A stretch of 64,000 nucleotides of DNA from Pseudomonas nabeulensis (GCF_004682045.1 NZ_QUZT01000024.1:1-64000); one strand, 5' to 3'; positions 32,748 through 41,241 are shown, counted from the stretch's first letter. Numbers and translations are program-made. Notes: a model not told the origin generated them from the letters alone.

Positions 32748-34943
32748 TCAGATAATCGACAGGAAAAGCTGCCGGCCCGCTGGCGTAGCAATCGGCCCAC
32801 GATAGACCTGGGTGCTACGCCCGGCGTCCCTTTCAGCCTGCTCATAGACACGCCCGAGCCTGCGCTGGTCCGCCCGTTTCAGGTGCGCCCGCGAAGGCTG
32901 GTCGGGCGCAGAGTGCAGCGCAGGGTAGTGAAAATGGGCATACCAGAGCGGGCGATGGCCATCGGTGAGGTCAAGCACCTCATATTCCTGCAGGTAATCC
33001 ACGACGCCGTCGATGGTTTCCTCCACACGCCCATTGAGCCGGCGGATGCATGCGGCCCTTTGCTCCAGCAGGTAGTGCACATCGGCCACCGTTGGCGCTT
33101 GGCTGAGTCGAACGCTATTGATGCGCCGCTGGCGGCCTTCGATCCGTAGCTGGACGGCCCGCGCTTGTAATTGCACGGTCAGCTCATCACTTTCTGCGAT
33201 GCTGCGGCGTTGAGTGAATTGCTTAAGGCGTGCCGCTGCGTCATCCAGTGCACGGGCATTGCGCACAAACTGCTCCTCGATCTCGACGGGAAGCAAGGTT
33301 GGCTGCACGGTTTGGGCGCTGTTCATCTGGGCCAACAACGCTCGTGCTGAATCGAACGCCTTGCGCGCGCGTACGCTCAACCCATCCAGTTCACGTTTGA
33401 ACCTTGGGGCACCCTGGATCTCCCACACGTCATCGACGGTACGGGCGATGGGCGGGCCGCCCGCCAAGCTATGCTCGTATACATTCAAATTAATGACGGT
33501 ATTGAATCGGTTATGGGACAAGACGTGAAAGTGGTTCTCGTCTTTATTGAAAATCAGCAGGTTGTTGAAGAGGTGCAGGCCACGGTTAATCCCCTCATGA
33601 ATCAGGGTGCCGACCCGTAACGGATGCGCCAGCGCGCCCAACCGATGACGCTGCAATGCCGACAACGCCCCGCGGGCGCCAGCCCAACTGGCGTCCAACC
33701 GCTTGTAGTGTAACGTGGCCTGTGTGGGTTCTCCTGCCGGCCATGCCTTGGGATACACCAGCCACAGCGCCACCGTACGCATCAAGCCTGGGTCTGTGCG
33801 CCATTCGGGTTGTTCGTCCTCTGGCAGCGCTGGCAGTACGGCGGAGGTTTCCACAAACGCCGGACTGGCCTCAGGAGGCGTCGTCACCTGCTGGAAAACC
33901 TGCGCCGACCCCGGCCTGAAAACCAACCAGGGGCCTGCACCATCGTGCTGTGCGCCGACCACATAACCCGACTCATCCAGCAAACGCCTGAATCCCATCG
34001 GCTCGCCGTGCCAATGCCGATGGGTGGCGTAAGTCCGTAGCGCCGCGCGCAGGCGTTCATAGCCATCGAGGTTGACACCCGCCATACCCTGCAGACTGTA
34101 TTCCAACGCTATACGACGCAGTTGCAAGGCCTTATTCCGGACATCACAGGCCTGGTGTGCGGCATCATCCTGCGGCAGCTTATCGAGTACCGGCTTCGTG
34201 CAGTATTTCTGATGCACACCCGCCGTGGCAGCCAGCAGTTTGCTGTAGGCCAAGCGCCCGGCTACTGGCGCTTCCTGCAGCCATGTCGGTAACGATGCAT
34301 GCAACGGTTGCGGGTCAGGCAGGAACAAATCGCAGAAACGAGTGACCCAGGCCAGTTGCTGATCCAACTGATCAAGACGCGCAACCGCATCCAGGTCGAT
34401 GGCATCGATACGCTGCAATACAGCCTCCAATGCGCACAACGCCCAGCCCTCAAACACGTCGTGCTCCAGGCGCTCGGCGTTTGCCAGCCAGTCGGCATGT
34501 GGGTTGGCGACGAATGTCTCGAGGCCATGACTCAGGGTGAAAACCAGGGTGTGGTCGACGCCCACAATCGCCAGCCCGAGACCGTTGTGCCGATGCACGC
34601 CATACGCCTCAAGCGTTGGTGTACGTTCGCCGCTGTCGGGATAAGTCAGCACTGTCTGAAGCATGCTCAGGCTGATGGGGTCGATCTTTTTGCGCAGAAC
34701 CTTGCGCAGCCGTTGCGCCAGCAGTTGCGCCAATTGCCACCAGCGACTACCGGCCGCTGAGTCGGAGCCACAGAAAAAATCGATCAACTGTTCGGCGTAG
34801 TATTCGAGCACATGCTCTGGATGCTCATCGAACTGGGTTTGGGTGATGGCCAACGCCTGCAGGGTGGGGCGCAAGGCGAACAATTGGCTGATCCGCAGTT
34901 GCAGCGGATCGACAGGGGACGTTGGGGACAACGAGTCGGGCAT
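32748..34943 (-). CDS. Large protein resembling DUF6543 (dermonecrotic-toxin-like) family
   Basis: The 731-residue protein has no signal peptide or membrane helix. The C-terminal third has the pattern RRLNGRVEETIDGVVDYLQEYEVLDLTDGHRPLWYAHFHYPA..AHLKRADQRRLG..VYRGPI, which I associate with the end of DUF6543 or toxin-like proteins of Pseudomonas. The central part (LHLFNNLLIFNKDENHFHVLSHNRFNTVINLN) is not recognised. The ATG at 34943 is chosen because GAGG lies nine bases upstream; the ATG at 34949 would be too close. It sits alone between the asparaginase gene and the mocR gene. Possible roles are a contact or injected toxin. No immunity gene is apparent. Confidence 0.7.
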   Translation of the reverse strand: MPDSLSPTSPVDPLQLRISQLFALRPTLQALAITQTQFDEHPEHVLEYYAEQLIDFFCGSDSAAGSRWWQLAQLLAQRLRKVLRKKIDPISLSMLQTVLTYPDSGERTPTLEAYGVHRHNGLGLAIVGVDHTLVFTLSHGLETFVANPHADWLANAERLEHDVFEGWALCALEAVLQRIDAIDLDAVARLDQLDQQLAWVTRFCDLFLPDPQPLHASLPTWLQEAPVAGRLAYSKLLAATAGVHQKYCTKPVLDKLPQDDAAHQACDVRNKALQLRRIALEYSLQGMAGVNLDGYERLRAALRTYATHRHWHGEPMGFRRLLDESGYVVGAQHDGAGPWLVFRPGSAQVFQQVTTPPEASPAFVETSAVLPALPEDEQPEWRTDPGLMRTVALWLVYPKAWPAGEPTQATLHYKRLDASWAGARGALSALQRHRLGALAHPLRVGTLIHEGINRGLHLFNNLLIFNKDENHFHVLSHNRFNTVINLNVYEHSLAGGPPIARTVDDVWEIQGAPRFKRELDGLSVRARKAFDSARALLAQMNSAQTVQPTLLPVEIEEQFVRNARALDDAAARLKQFTQRRSIAESDELTVQLQARAVQLRIEGRQRRINSVRLSQAPTVADVHYLLEQRAACIRRLNGRVEETIDGVVDYLQEYEVLDLTDGHRPLWYAHFHYPALHSAPDQPSRAHLKRADQRRLGRVYEQAERDAGRSTQVYRGPIATPAGRQLFLSII

Positions 34944-35020
34944 GATCATCTACCTCAGGTAGTGTTGGGTAAACCCCCACGGTATTGATCCCCTTACTCG
35001 CCAAGACGGTAGTTAGTTAC

Positions 35021-36559
35021 TCAAGGCCGCCACGCCCTGCACAGGCGTGACAACGCTTGCGCAATCTGTGCCTCGGGCACCGCCGCAAACCCCATTACCA
35101 GCCCGGCACGCTGATCGGGTGGTGTGGTCGATTGCGGCAACCAATAGGTGCTAAGGCCGTTGATCTCAACGCTAGCCTCAATGGCCTGGGCGAGTAACTG
35201 CTGCTCACGGGCGAGGCTGTCGACCCGCACCGTCAGGTGTAACCCAGCGGCGACGTTGGGCAGTTCACCCACACCCGGCAAGCCGCTGGGCCAACCGGCA
35301 AGCAGTGCATTGCGTCGATTCAGGGCAGCGCGGCGCATGCGGCGGATATGCCGCTGGAAGTGTCCCGCGGCCATGAACTCGGCCATCACTGCCTGAGTAC
35401 TGACTTCCGAGTGACGCATGTCGACGGCACGGCGCCGGGAAAAAGCGTCCACCAGCCCCGGCGGCAACACCAGGTATCCCAGGCGCAAGGCGGGGAACGC
35501 CACTTTGCCGAAGGTGCCGACGTACAGCACACGCCCGCTGCGATCCAGCGCCGCCAAGGGCGCCAGCGGGGCACCGCTGTAGCGATACTCGCCGTCGTAG
35601 TCGTCCTCGATGATCCAGCCGCCGGTACGCTCGGCCCATGCCAGCAGCTCCAGGCGCCGCGCCAGGCTCATCACCACCCCCAACGGGTATTGGTGAGAGG
35701 GCGTGACATAGGCCACGCGGCAATCACCCAGTGTATTCAGGACTTGGCAGTCGATACCGTCGTTATCCACCGGCACACCTTGCAGCCGTCCGCCCGCCAA
35801 AGCGAACGCATGACCGGCGGCACGATAGCCAGGATTTTCCACCGCCACCCCGTCCCCTGGCTCCACCAGCAACTGTGCACAAAGGCTGATTGCCTGCTGT
35901 GCACCACTGGTGATCACTATTTGCTCAGCCGTGCACTGCATGCCTCGAGAGCTGCGCAGGTAGGCGGCAATCAAACCGCGCAAACGGCCATCACCGGCAG
36001 GGTCTCCATAACAGAGTTGCTCCAGGTCCGGTTTGCGCCAGAAAGCCCCATTCAGCTTGGCCCATATCTCGAAAGGAAATAAATCGAAGGCCGGTACACC
36101 CACGCGAAAAGCCTTCGGCGGCCCTACCGGAGGTTGCGGCAAATGGTTGGTGTGTACGCGTCCCAAGGCTGGCCTGTGGATAACTTCCGGTGGCGAATTG
36201 ACCGGCAAATCCAGCCAATTTGTGGATAAAGCTGTGGATAAGCCTGTTGGTAACCCTGTGGACAGTTTTGTGGATAGTTTTTTCGGCGTGGGCAGTTGGG
36301 CCACATAGGTGCCATCACCTACCCGCCCTTCGATAAAACCTTCGGCATACAGTTGGTCGTAGGCGCGCACCACGCTGTTGCGGGAAATCGACAAAGCTGC
36401 CGCCAGGTCGCGGCTGGCAGGCAAACGTGTGCCGCTCGCCAGCCGCCCGTCCAGCACGCGCTGGCGCAGCGCTTCGTACAGTTGGCGCGTGAGCCCCTGG
36501 CGGCGGTCCAGCTCGATACCAGCAGGGTTAAAGGACAATGGCGGCGTGATCGGCGGCAT
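35021..36559 (-). CDS. MocR-family regulator (GntR helix-turn-helix plus aminotransferase domain)
   Basis: The 512-residue protein has a GntR winged helix (LTRQLYEALRQRVLDGRLASGTRLPASRDLAAALSISRNSVVRAYDQL) and a type I PLP aminotransferase-like domain. The PLP lysine is expected in YVGTFGKVAFPALRLGYLV near residue 355. The linker (about 90-115) is a run of Leu-Ser-Thr repeats whose codons create exact DnaA boxes. It is divergent from the paiB-like gene and likely controls that operon, perhaps in response to PLP, an amine or an amino acid. Confidence 0.92.
   Translation of the reverse strand: MPPITPPLSFNPAGIELDRRQGLTRQLYEALRQRVLDGRLASGTRLPASRDLAAALSISRNSVVRAYDQLYAEGFIEGRVGDGTYVAQLPTPKKLSTKLSTGLPTGLSTALSTNWLDLPVNSPPEVIHRPALGRVHTNHLPQPPVGPPKAFRVGVPAFDLFPFEIWAKLNGAFWRKPDLEQLCYGDPAGDGRLRGLIAAYLRSSRGMQCTAEQIVITSGAQQAISLCAQLLVEPGDGVAVENPGYRAAGHAFALAGGRLQGVPVDNDGIDCQVLNTLGDCRVAYVTPSHQYPLGVVMSLARRLELLAWAERTGGWIIEDDYDGEYRYSGAPLAPLAALDRSGRVLYVGTFGKVAFPALRLGYLVLPPGLVDAFSRRRAVDMRHSEVSTQAVMAEFMAAGHFQRHIRRMRRAALNRRNALLAGWPSGLPGVGELPNVAAGLHLTVRVDSLAREQQLLAQAIEASVEINGLSTYWLPQSTTPPDQRAGLVMGFAAVPEAQIAQALSRLCRAWRP
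36175..36277. repeat. Cluster of DnaA-box sequences inside the mocR linker
   Basis: TGTGGATAA, the exact complement of TTATCCACA, occurs at 36175-36183, 36221-36229 and 36233-36241. Near matches TGTGGACAG (36257-36265) and TGTGGATAG (36269-36277) follow. In the gene each exact box is TTA-TCC-ACA or an overlapping frame; four of the five lie in the Leu-Ser-Thr repeats. Confidence 0.8.
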
Positions 36560-36646
36560 ATTGGACCTATGAAATTGGCCAAAGATGGCTCTTACAACGA
36601 ACCATTAGCCTGCCTAGGATGCAGGCATTCGCCAAGGAAAATTTCC

Positions 36647-37285
36647 ATGTACACACCTCGCGCCTTCGCCCTCGACGATTTGCCTGAACTGCATCAACTG
36701 ATCCAGCACACGCGCCTGGCGCAACTGGTGACCTATGGTGAACACGGCTTGGTCGCCAGCCACCTGCCACTGCTGCTCAACCCTGATGAGGGACCCAACG
36801 GCACGCTCTATGGGCACCTGGCCAAGGCCAACCCACAGTGGAAAGACCTGCAAAACGGCAGCGAAGCAATGGTCATCTTTGCCGGCGCCGAGGCCTACAT
36901 CAGCCCGGCGTTTTATCCGGCCAAAGCCGAGCACGGCAAAGTGGTGCCCACCTGGAACTACATCGCGGTGCACGCCTACGGCAAGGCCGAAGTGTTCAGC
37001 GATGCCGAGCGCTTGCTCAAGGTTGTCACCGCGCTGACTGATCGCCATGAAGGCTCCCGCAACCAACCCTGGAAAGTCAGCGACGCCCCGGCCGACTACA
37101 TCGACGGCATGCTCAAGGCCATCGTCGGCTTCGCCTTGCCCATCGAACGCTTGATCGGCAAACGCAAACTCAGCCAGAACCGCAGCCCGGCCGACATCGC
37201 CGGTGTTCGCGAAGGCCTGGCCGCCAGCACCGACGTGCGCGACCAGACCCTCGCGCGCTTTATTCCCCAAGGAGTTCCAGAATGA
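36647..37285 (+). CDS. PaiB-like FMN-binding protein
   Basis: The 212-residue protein matches the FMN-binding split-barrel PaiB family (MYTPRAFALDDLPELHQLIQHTRLAQLVTYGEHGLVASHLPLLL, and HGKVVPTWNYIAVHAYGKAEVF). In Bacillus, PaiB was described with PaiA, a polyamine acetyltransferase, as a negative regulator; the biochemical role is unclear. Here too it is followed by GNAT genes, the first overlapping by four bases (ATGA). The ATG at 36647 has AAGGAAA upstream. The operon is divergent from mocR. Confidence 0.92.
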   Translation: MYTPRAFALDDLPELHQLIQHTRLAQLVTYGEHGLVASHLPLLLNPDEGPNGTLYGHLAKANPQWKDLQNGSEAMVIFAGAEAYISPAFYPAKAEHGKVVPTWNYIAVHAYGKAEVFSDAERLLKVVTALTDRHEGSRNQPWKVSDAPADYIDGMLKAIVGFALPIERLIGKRKLSQNRSPADIAGVREGLAASTDVRDQTLARFIPQGVPE

Positions 37286-37728
37286 GCCAGATCGATATCC
37301 GCCAGGTCACCGCCGCCGACCACGGCGCCTGGCTGCCCCTGTGGCAAGCGTACTTGACGTTCTACAACACTGAACTGCCAGACGCCGTCAGCCAAAACAC
37401 CTGGCAACGCCTGATTGACGCCCACGAGCCGACCCATTCGGCGCTGGCCTGGCAGGATGGCAAGGCGGTGGGTATGGTCAACTTCATCTACCACCGTTCC
37501 AACTGGAGCATCGAAAATTCCTGCTACCTGCAAGACCTGCTGGTGGACCCGGCCCAACGCGGCACCGGTGTAGGCCGCAAGCTGATCGAGTTCGTCTACG
37601 CCACTGCCAAGGCTGATGGTTGCTGCAAAGTGCACTGGCTGACCCACGAAACCAATGCCACCGCGATCCAGTTATATGAACGCATCGCCGAACGCCCAGG
37701 TTTCATCCAATTTCGCAAAGGCCTTTAA
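37282..37728 (+). CDS. GNAT N-acetyltransferase
   Basis: The 148-residue protein has the GNAT acetyl-CoA loop in YLQDLLVDPAQRGTGVGRKLIEFVYATAK (residues 83-110), where the Q/RxxGxG/A pattern is QRGTGVG. TNATAIQLYERIAERPGFI closes the domain. It starts inside the last codons of the paiB-like gene, so the two are translationally coupled. The substrate is unknown; polyamines or amino acids are reasonable given the PaiAB analogy. Confidence 0.92.
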   Translation: MSQIDIRQVTAADHGAWLPLWQAYLTFYNTELPDAVSQNTWQRLIDAHEPTHSALAWQDGKAVGMVNFIYHRSNWSIENSCYLQDLLVDPAQRGTGVGRKLIEFVYATAKADGCCKVHWLTHETNATAIQLYERIAERPGFIQFRKGL

Positions 37729-37738
37729 GGAGCGCAGC

Positions 37739-38422
37739 ATGTCCACTTCCCTCGCCGACTGGAAAGGCGTCCCGCCACCCACCGTGCAACAGCTTGAAGG
37801 GCGCTTCATCCGCCTGGAAAAACTCGACCCGGCGCGCCATGGCGACGACCTGTTCCAGGCCCTGCAAGGCTCCGGCGCTGATCCGAAACTATGGGACTAC
37901 CTGCCTTACGGGCCATTTCCAGAGCGCAGTGCATTCAATGATTGGTTGAACAACCATGTGTCCCACAACGACCCGTACTTTTTCAGCGTGATCGACCGTG
38001 CGACAGGCCAGGTGCAAGGCATCCTCAGCCTGATGTCCATCGTGCCCGAGCAGGGCCGTATCGAAATTGGTCACGTGACCTTTGGCGCGCCGATGCAGCG
38101 CTCGCCGAAAAGCACCGAGGCGGTGTATTTGCTGGCCAAACATGCCTTCGACCAGGGCTACCGTCGCCTGGAGTGGAAGTGCAACAACGCCAACCAGCGC
38201 TCCAAATACGCGGCAGAGCGGCTGGGGTTCAGCTTCGAAGGTGTGTTCCGCCAGCACTCGGTGGTGAAGGGTAAGAACCGGGACACGGCGTGGTATTCGA
38301 TCATCGACCCGGAATGGCCGAAGATTGGGGCGGGGTTTGAGGAATGGCTGTCGGAAGGTAATCAGACGGGCTCAGGCCAACTGAAAAGCCTGGCTGAGTG
38401 CCGACTTCCAGACAACACCTGA
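37739..38422 (+). CDS. GNAT N-acetyltransferase, RimL-like
   Basis: The 227-residue protein has a RimL/RimJ-type GNAT fold: LEGRFIRLEKLDPARHGDDLFQAL at the start, IEIGHVTFGAPMQRSPKSTEAVYLLAKHAFDQGYRRLEWKCNNANQRSKYAAERLGFSFEGVFRQ in the core. The ATG at 37739 has AAGGAGCG upstream and lies 10 bases after the previous gene. It is the last gene of a three-gene operon that runs into the REPIN array. Confidence 0.92.
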   Translation: MSTSLADWKGVPPPTVQQLEGRFIRLEKLDPARHGDDLFQALQGSGADPKLWDYLPYGPFPERSAFNDWLNNHVSHNDPYFFSVIDRATGQVQGILSLMSIVPEQGRIEIGHVTFGAPMQRSPKSTEAVYLLAKHAFDQGYRRLEWKCNNANQRSKYAAERLGFSFEGVFRQHSVVKGKNRDTAWYSIIDPEWPKIGAGFEEWLSEGNQTGSGQLKSLAECRLPDNT

Positions 38423-38426
38423 CCCT

Positions 38427-39134
38427 TGTGGGAGGGGGCTTGCCCGCTCCCACATTTGGCTTTGTGTCAGACCCAAGCATTAGGCACACCACCAATCCCC
38501 TGTGGGAGGGGGCTTGCCCCCGATAGCAGTGTGTCAGGTACCACCTGCGCTGGCTGACACACTGCTATCGCGGGCAAGCACGCTCCCACATTTGGCTTTG
38601 TGTCAGACTCAAGCATTAGGCATACCACCAATCCCCTGTGGGAGCGGGCTTGCCCCCGATAGCAGTGTGTCAGTTACCACATGCGCTGGCTGACACACCG
38701 CTATCGCGGGCAAGAACGCTCCCACATTTGGCTTTGTGTCAGGCTCAAGCATTAGGCATACCACCAATCCCCTGTGGGAGGGGGCTTGCCCCCGATAGCA
38801 GTGTGTCAGGTACCACCTGCGCTGGCTGACACACCGCTATCGCGGGCAAGCCCGCTCCCACATTTGGCTTTGTGTCAGGCTCAAGCATTAGGCATACCAC
38901 CAATCCCCTGTGGGAGGGGGCTTGCCCCCGATAGCAGTGGGTCAGTTACCACATGCGCTGGCTGACACACCGCTATCGCGGGCAAGCCCGCTCCCACATT
39001 TGGCTTTGTGTCAGGCTCAAGCATTAGGCATACCACCAATCCCCTGTGGGAGGGGGCTTGCCCCCGATAGCAGTGTGTCAGTTACCACATGCGCTGGCTG
39101 ACACACCGCTATCGCGGGCAAGCACGCTCCCACA
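38427..39134. repeat. Tandem array of REPINs, 136-base period
   Basis: A REP begins at 38501, 38637, 38773, 38909 and 39045, exactly 136 bases apart. Each unit has two inverted REP arms about 40 bases apart plus a shared spacer (ACATTTGGCTTTGTGTCAG..CATTAGGCATACCACCAATC). A collapsed first unit (38427-38454) lacks the inner part. Second arms vary (AAGCACGCTCC, AAGAACGCTCC, AAGCCCGCTCC). The gap from 38423 to 39166 holds nothing else. Confidence 0.95.
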
Positions 39135-39157
39135 CAAGCTCTCTCACCTTTTAAATC

Positions 39158-39180
39158 GGCAGTGGGTCAGCGCCACTGCC
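39158..39180 (-). terminator. Hairpin at the end of the XRE gene
   Basis: GGCAGTGG (39158-39165) and CCACTGCC (39173-39180) form a stem over the XRE stop codon; on the minus strand it is followed by an AT-rich run without a long T tract. Confidence 0.45.
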
Positions 39181-39445
39181 GGCGCACCTTGACCACGCCC
39201 ATTTGCATACCAAATGGCCTGAACACCGCATTCAGCGATTTCAGGGTCTGGTTGCCCTCGCCATGTTCGATATGCACCAAGGTGCGCACGGAAATTTTGC
39301 ACATTTTGGCGAACTGACTTTGATGCAGGCCGGTGACCTCGGTGCGCAGGCGACGCACCGCGTCGGCGATTTCCAGCGTGCCATCGGCCAGTGCGGCCTG
39401 GATGCTGTCGATCAGTTGGGTACGTTCTTCGACGGTAAGGCTCAT
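39167..39445 (-). CDS. XRE/HipB-like antitoxin-type regulator
   Basis: The 92-residue protein has a Cro/C1 helix-turn-helix (GLHQSQFAKMCKISVRTLVHIEHGEGNQTLKSLNAVFRPFGMQMGVV) after a helical N-terminus. Its ATG at 39445 overlaps the stop of the upstream hipA-like remnant as ATGA, and GGGGA lies upstream. In a type II toxin-antitoxin pair it would bind the toxin and repress the operon. The toxin gene is largely deleted, so this may be an orphan regulator. A perfect 10-base palindrome near the promoter (39737) is a candidate operator. Confidence 0.85.
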   Translation of the reverse strand: MSLTVEERTQLIDSIQAALADGTLEIADAVRRLRTEVTGLHQSQFAKMCKISVRTLVHIEHGEGNQTLKSLNAVFRPFGMQMGVVKVRRQWR

Positions 39446-39691
39446 TTCAATCCCCATTCCTGCAAGCGTTGCGGCAGGTTTCCGTTAACAGCAACTTCGG
39501 TGCTTCCCCCCAACCCCCGATCCCGTGGCGCCACCCATGGCCGTCCCCTGTTCGAAATGGTCCACGAGATACTGTTGGTCATAGCCAAAACTACAGCGGC
39601 TTTCGAAGCCGTTTTCCGGCGTATCAAACGTCAACAACATGGCGTCCTGCCATTTGCCTTTTGAGTAGATTTGCACGGTTAGGTTGAGCAT
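39442..39691 (-). pseudogene. hipA-like toxin gene remnant (internal deletion)
   Basis: From the ATG at 39691 the frame reads MLNLTVQIYSKGKWQDAMLLTFDTPENGFESRCSFGYDQQYLVDHFEQG, which looks like the start of a HipA-family protein of more than 400 residues. It then runs out of frame to a stop at 39485. Another frame ends NGNLPQRLQEWGLK with a TGA at 39442 that overlaps the XRE start, as an intact toxin-antitoxin pair would. The simplest reading is that the whole kinase core was deleted, fusing the two ends out of frame. Family assignment is from memory. Confidence 0.6.
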
Positions 39692-39736
39692 GAGGGGGGC
39701 ACCTGCAATTTAATGCGTCTTCACGTCGACAATTAG

Positions 39737-39746
39737 GTTAGCTAAC
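39737..39746. promoter_or_regulatory. Palindrome near the hipA-remnant/XRE promoter
   Basis: GTTAGCTAAC is a perfect palindrome just downstream of a possible minus-strand promoter (TTTGGT, 17 bases, TATATT). It is a candidate operator for the XRE protein. Confidence 0.4.
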
Positions 39747-39889
39747 GCAATATAGTGCAGATATAGAGCCTACCAAACACAAAATACGCAATAAAATGCA
39801 GATTGCGCTCGCCAGATATCGATACAGACAACTCCCTCACACTCCAGGCCCATGACCTGACAGTTAATATTTAGCCCCCTCGCTAAATT

Positions 39890-39915
39890 CCCGGCCTCAT
39901 CCATCAGAGGCCGGG
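39890..39915 (+). promoter_or_regulatory. Leader hairpin covering the autotransporter ribosome site
   Basis: CCCGGCCTC (39890-39898) pairs perfectly with GAGGCCGGG (39907-39915). GAGG, the only ribosome-binding sequence before the ATG at 39921, lies inside the stem. It may also act as a weak terminator for transcripts from the left. Confidence 0.55.
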
Positions 39916-39920
39916 ATTTC

Positions 39921-41201
39921 ATGCCCTTTTTATTCAAGAAACTCTCACGTGTCGTCACCCTGGCGGTCGGCGTTGCCAGTGCTCAACTCACCCAGGCACA
40001 GGCCGGCTCGCCTTATCAATTGCCGCTGGAACTGCCCTACGACTATTGGTTCTATGCCCCCGCCACCGAATATGACGCCCCCGACGACTACCTCACTCGA
40101 CAGGCAACCACCCACAATGGCCAACAGGTTGCCAAGGTTCTTGATCCCGCACTCAAACGCTTGTTGCAGTCCGGCAAACTGACGTCCGAGCAGATCAAGG
40201 CCCTGGAAAAGTTCGGTGATCAACTCGCGCAAGCACCCGGCGGAATGGGCGCAGCGCTGGAGCAATTGGCCGGCAGCCAACATGCCGACCTCGCCGCCGC
40301 GACCCAAAGCACAACGCAGCACATCAGCAACCAACTGCTGTCGGTCCTGCACACCCTGCCCAACGACGAAGATGGCCACTTCTGGGTACAAAACCTGAAC
40401 AGCGACGGTAGCCTCGCCAAACAAAACGGCAATTCCGGCTTGAAGTACGGTACTCAAGGCCTGTTACTGGGTGTCGACTGGGCGCTGGACGACGTGTGGC
40501 GCGTCGGTGTGATGGGCGCAAAATCCACCACCCATCTGGATGTGCAGCGTTTTTCCGGCGAGCTCGACAGCTGGCACCTCGGCGGTTATGCCGTACGCCA
40601 GGACGGCCCATTGGCACTGCGCCTGGGCGCGTTCTACAGCAGCCATGCCGGGCAGAATAAACGCAGCATTGAGTTGCTCGACTACAAGGAGCAGTTGAAG
40701 GGCAAGTACAGCGCCCAGAGCCAAACCCTGTTCTCCGAGGTGGGTTACCAATTGGGGAGCGAGGCGTTCAGCGTTGAGCCCTTCGCCGGTCTTGGCTACC
40801 AGCGCTATCACCGCGACAGCTTCAAGGAACAAGGCGGCCTGGCGGCGTTGAACGTCGGTACGCAAACCCGGCAAAACCTGAACAGCACATTTGGCCTTCG
40901 CCTGGCGAGCCAGTATCGATTCGATAACCAAATGAGTCTTTCACCCCACCTGAGCGCGAGCTGGCATCACCTCTATGGCGAGGTTGACAGCCAGGTCCGC
41001 CAAGGCTTTCGACAGGCACCAGGGCTGATCAACGACTTCACCATCAGTGGCACCGCGCTGAACCGAAACAGCCTTGGCGTGCAGGCCGGTGTAGACCTCA
41101 CGCTGTCGAAGCAGCACACCGTAGCCCTCAATTACAACGGTGAATCAGGCACCCATAGCCGCAGCCACGGCCTGACGGCCAAGTGGGCAATGAGCTTTTA
41201 A
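39921..41201 (+). CDS. Autotransporter beta-barrel protein without a long passenger
   Basis: The 426-residue protein has a signal peptide (KKLSRVVTLAVGVASAQLTQAQA). A short helical region follows (about 60-140, DPALKRLLQSGKLTSEQIKALEKFGDQLAQ), then a C-terminal barrel of about 270 residues with alternating beta strands ending TAKWAMSF with the outer-membrane terminal Phe. Typical autotransporters carry hundreds of passenger residues; here only the helical stretch is present. It may be a barrel-only surface protein or a reduced adhesin. It is monocistronic and converges on the pyruvate carboxylase operon. Confidence 0.85.
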   Translation: MPFLFKKLSRVVTLAVGVASAQLTQAQAGSPYQLPLELPYDYWFYAPATEYDAPDDYLTRQATTHNGQQVAKVLDPALKRLLQSGKLTSEQIKALEKFGDQLAQAPGGMGAALEQLAGSQHADLAAATQSTTQHISNQLLSVLHTLPNDEDGHFWVQNLNSDGSLAKQNGNSGLKYGTQGLLLGVDWALDDVWRVGVMGAKSTTHLDVQRFSGELDSWHLGGYAVRQDGPLALRLGAFYSSHAGQNKRSIELLDYKEQLKGKYSAQSQTLFSEVGYQLGSEAFSVEPFAGLGYQRYHRDSFKEQGGLAALNVGTQTRQNLNSTFGLRLASQYRFDNQMSLSPHLSASWHHLYGEVDSQVRQGFRQAPGLINDFTISGTALNRNSLGVQAGVDLTLSKQHTVALNYNGESGTHSRSHGLTAKWAMSF

Positions 41202-41241
41202 CGGCCCTCAGACGCCTTCGCCTGACCACCAAATCCCAGGC

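Noticed and set aside
36175-36277. A replication origin, because of the DnaA boxes
   Set aside because: No AT-rich unwinding region, dnaA or gidA/rpmH neighbours are present and the boxes lie inside a coding sequence.
38502-39101. Four similar 63-residue open frames in register (MGGGLPPIAV..., MGAGLPPIAV...) that could look like a gene family
   Set aside because: They are translations of the REPIN repeat at 136-base spacing, with starts inside the palindrome and no ribosome sites.
38427-39134. Possible CRISPR array
   Set aside because: The repeated unit is 136 bases with internal palindromes and conserved spacers; CRISPR needs short repeats and unique spacers, and no cas genes are present.
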